Positions 61,594-64,000 of a stretch of DNA of 64,000 bases are shown one piece after another. Under the pieces are notes generated by a model. The model worked only from the letters and a program-made list of their open reading frames with translations. It did not search any database and had not been told where the DNA came from. How positions within the stretch are numbered: position 1 is the stretch's first letter; each line of letters begins with the position of its first letter. The position numbers and the translations under genes are program-made. Origin of the DNA: Ruminococcus sp. (GTDB lineage: Bacteria; Bacillota; Clostridia; Oscillospirales; Ruminococcaceae); the NCBI GenBank assembly GCA_021200415.1, contig JAJQGO010000019.1, forward strand, positions 124,001-188,000. The letters run 5' to 3'.

Positions 61594-64000
61594 GTGTATG
61601 AATCTATAGCTCACTTAACGCAGGTCAACGGCATATGCAAAAGGCAGACTGTCAGCGAGCATTGCCGCAGAACGGCTGAATATGCCGCAGCCTCGGCTGC
61701 CGGCGCGGGACTTGGCAATACGGCTTATCTTGCAGGCTTGCTGCACGATATGGGAAAGTGCAAGAGGGAATTTGACAGCTACATAACAAGCGCCTTTCAG
61801 GGCAATAACCCGAAGCGCGGTTCGGTAAACCATACCTTTGCAGGCGTGATTTTCCTCTTTGAGCGGTATCATTCAGGTGAGCATTACGCGAATATTACCT
61901 CTGAAATTCTTGCGTATGCTGTGGCTTCGCATCATGGGCTGATGGACGGCGTGAATCCGGAATCCGTCAGCGGCTACGCACATAGGGTGAATAAAAACCG
62001 TGACGAAATCTGCTATGACGAGTCACTGCGTAATTTCTTGGAGCAGTGCGCAGGATTGGACGAAATTGACGCTCTTTTCCGAAAATCAATGGATGAGGTC
62101 AAAATCTTTTTTGACGAGGCAAGGGCGTATATCGGCAGTCAGAATGCTATTGGTAAGAGCTGTAAATCTCCGACGCTGTATTTCTTCCTTGGAATGGCTG
62201 CGAGAGTCGTTCTTTCGGCTGTTATTGACGGTGACAGGCGTGATACGGCGGAATTTATTCAGGACGAAAAGCATGAATTTTTAAACGGAGATAAACAGTT
62301 CTGGCAGAGTCGGGCTGATTTTTTTGAGGAAAAATACAAGCGTGATATTCTTGATTCGGCAGACGATACGCCTATAAATCGTGTCAGGAGGGGAATTTCC
62401 GATAAGGCGAGGGCTTTTGCCTCATGCCCCGACGGCATCTACCGCATGACTGTTAAAACAGGTGCGGGAAAAACGCTGTCCTCCCTCCGTTTTAGTCTGA
62501 ACTGTGCCGCAATACATGAAAAGCGCAGGATATTTTTCATCATTCCGCTTCTCTCGATTCTCGAGCAGAACGCAGCTGTTATCAGGTCGTATATAGGCTG
62601 TGATGACGCTGTTCTTGAGCATCATTCCAACGTTGTGCGTGAGGATGAGAACAATTCGGGCGATGAGCCTGACAGCTATGAAATGCTTGCTGAGAGCTGG
62701 GACAGCCCTGTTATTCTGACAACTCTCGTTCAGCTTGCAAACGCTCTTTTTTCGGGAAAAACCACAGCTGTACGGCGTATGCGTTCCCTGTGCGGAAGTG
62801 TGATTGTCATTGATGAAATCCAGTCGCTGCCACGCAAAATGACATATATGTTCAATCTCGCTCTTGATTATCTCGCGCACTTCTGCGGCTGTACAATTGT
62901 GCTGTCCTCGGCTACGCAGCCATGCTTTGAGGAAATGGACTACCCGATGATTTTAGCTGAAAATCCCGATATTGTTGAGGAAACAGCTGAAATGCGGACG
63001 GTGTTTGCACGAACTGAAATTATAGACAAAAGCAGCGGATACGGCATGGATACGGACGAGCTTGCGGACTTCGCAATGGAAATAATCAATGATTGCTCAA
63101 GCCTTCTTGTAATCTGCAACACAAAGCGAAACGCACTGGAGCTTTATGAGCGTCTTGCCCTTTTGGGAAATGATAAATTCAGGCTTTATCACCTGTCAAC
63201 GAATATGTGTATGCAGCATCGTCGGGATGCTCTTGAAAATATAACAAATGACCTTGCCGCACGGGACGGACGCAGAGTTATATGCGTGTCTACGCAGCTT
63301 GTTGAGGCAGGTGTGGATTTTTCCTTTGAAAGCTGCATCAGAGTTAAAGCAGGGCTGGACAACATTGCTCAGGCGGCAGGAAGATGCAACCGCAGCGGCG
63401 AGTTTGGCAGGCTGTGCAAAGTGTATGTTGTTTCGCTGAAGGACGAGAATCTTACAAGACTTCCCGATATTGCCGCTTCGCAGGCGGCATATAATGAATT
63501 TGCCGCGGAATATGACAGTGACGTGCAGAAATACGGAGATATTTTTTCCGCAGAGAGTGTAGCACTGTTTTATCGCAGACTTATCAGCTCAGCTGACATC
63601 AGGCGGACCTTTGCGTATCCCACAAGGGATTCTCACGTAAATATGCTTGAAATGCTGTCGGATAATCGCACATACGTCAAGGGCTGCAAGGAGTCAGACA
63701 AAACAACTCTTCTGAATCAGGCATTCAGCACGGCAGGAAGGGAATTTTGCGTATTTGAGGACAATACGGCTGATGTGATTGTGCCGTATAACGATGAAGC
63801 AGAGGCTATCATATGCGAGCTGCTTGCGGACAGGACAAAATTCGACACGCACTATTTTCAGGAGCTGCTGAAGCGTGCGAAGCCGTATACTGTTTCGCTT
63901 TTTGAAAATCAGATACAAAACAACCGACATATATTTTATTCGGATAAGGACAAGCGATTCATTGCTGTCCACAAGGAATATTATGACATGAATACGGGAG
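61594..64000 (+). CDS. cas3: CRISPR-associated nuclease-helicase Cas3 (cut by window edge)
   Basis: Open frame of 802 codons from GTG 61594 (GAGG 9 bases upstream) to the window end, with no stop yet. HD nuclease domain: SEHC (His23), LLHDMGKCK (HD at 51-52), NHTFAG (His80), ASHHG (113-114). SF2 helicase: VKTGAGKTLSSL (Walker A, near 290), IDEIQSLPRK (motif II, near 408), LSSATQP (motif III, near 436), CVSTQLVEAGVDF and AQAAGRCNRSGE (motif VI, near 592). It unwinds and degrades DNA bound by Cascade in type I systems. The DEIQ box and the QAAGRCNR form suggest subtype I-C or I-B. The other cas genes and the array would lie to the right. Confidence 0.93.
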   Translation, partial: MYESIAHLTQVNGICKRQTVSEHCRRTAEYAAASAAGAGLGNTAYLAGLLHDMGKCKREFDSYITSAFQGNNPKRGSVNHTFAGVIFLFERYHSGEHYANITSEILAYAVASHHGLMDGVNPESVSGYAHRVNKNRDEICYDESLRNFLEQCAGLDEIDALFRKSMDEVKIFFDEARAYIGSQNAIGKSCKSPTLYFFLGMAARVVLSAVIDGDRRDTAEFIQDEKHEFLNGDKQFWQSRADFFEEKYKRDILDSADDTPINRVRRGISDKARAFASCPDGIYRMTVKTGAGKTLSSLRFSLNCAAIHEKRRIFFIIPLLSILEQNAAVIRSYIGCDDAVLEHHSNVVREDENNSGDEPDSYEMLAESWDSPVILTTLVQLANALFSGKTTAVRRMRSLCGSVIVIDEIQSLPRKMTYMFNLALDYLAHFCGCTIVLSSATQPCFEEMDYPMILAENPDIVEETAEMRTVFARTEIIDKSSGYGMDTDELADFAMEIINDCSSLLVICNTKRNALELYERLALLGNDKFRLYHLSTNMCMQHRRDALENITNDLAARDGRRVICVSTQLVEAGVDFSFESCIRVKAGLDNIAQAAGRCNRSGEFGRLCKVYVVSLKDENLTRLPDIAASQAAYNEFAAEYDSDVQKYGDIFSAESVALFYRRLISSADIRRTFAYPTRDSHVNMLEMLSDNRTYVKGCKESDKTTLLNQAFSTAGREFCVFEDNTADVIVPYNDEAEAIICELLADRTKFDTHYFQELLKRAKPYTVSLFENQIQNNRHIFYSDKDKRFIAVHKEYYDMNTG

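Overview
The window looks like a chromosomal segment of an anaerobic, plant-fibre-degrading Firmicute of the Ruminococcus type (Oscillospiraceae). The evidence is a type I dockerin on a secreted leucine-rich-repeat protein, a cytosolic cellobiose phosphorylase, pyruvate phosphate dikinase, a ferredoxin-dependent 2-oxoacid oxidoreductase, a FabK-type fatty acid synthase, a queT transporter behind a pseudoknotted leader, and low-GC Gram-positive promoters and ribosome binding sites. The genus is inferred from gene content, not from a database search.

Layout. 1-966: the end of atpC and a convergent lipoprotein. 967-1565: a non-coding stretch with three structured repeats. 1566-8511: a compact phage-derived cluster on the + strand (small and large terminase, portal, capsid, protease, connector, three tail-type proteins) with no integrase, tape measure, lysis or regulatory gene, followed by a lone feoA. 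8867-14803: glmU, ppdK, an uncharacterised gene behind an S-box-like (SAM) riboswitch, and an AT-rich gene for a PH-like membrane protein. 14861-20404 (minus): cellobiose phosphorylase; then citrate synthase, an HD hydrolase and an aldose epimerase-like protein. 20706-24166: a YdjI/YdjG/YdjH-like membrane-stress module split by a 181-bp MITE. 24219-27578 (minus): MinD/ParA-like ATPase plus KorDABC.

27767-36291 (minus) is a nearly complete type II fatty acid synthesis operon (fabH, fabK, fabG, fabF, accB, fabZ, accC, accD, accA, acpP). The missing fabD is divergent at 36665 and leads an aroE-aroK-amidohydrolase-dockerin protein group. guaB and a preQ1-type leader with queT follow. On the minus strand typA is followed by three lipoprotein genes, and tRNA-Pro, tRNA-Thr and tRNA-Tyr lie in tandem. 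A MarR regulator precedes a heterodimeric ABC exporter (48329-52393). On the + strand come rnhA, the nifS-nifU pair, and a Pho regulon operon (pstS-pstC-pstA-pstB-phoU-phoP-phoR) led by a Pho box. The window ends inside cas3 of a CRISPR system that continues to the right.

How the genes work together. Cellobiose phosphorylase, PPDK, citrate synthase and KorABCD fit fermentative sugar use with a partial TCA cycle. The acc/fab genes turn acetyl-CoA into acyl chains. PhoPR is encoded in the same operon as the transporter it probably controls. The points most worth a second look are the stripped-down phage-like cluster, the P4-less S-box riboswitch in front of an unknown gene, the covarying repeats at 1031-1415, the circularly permuted PstS, the MITE family, and the lipoprotein genes attached to typA.
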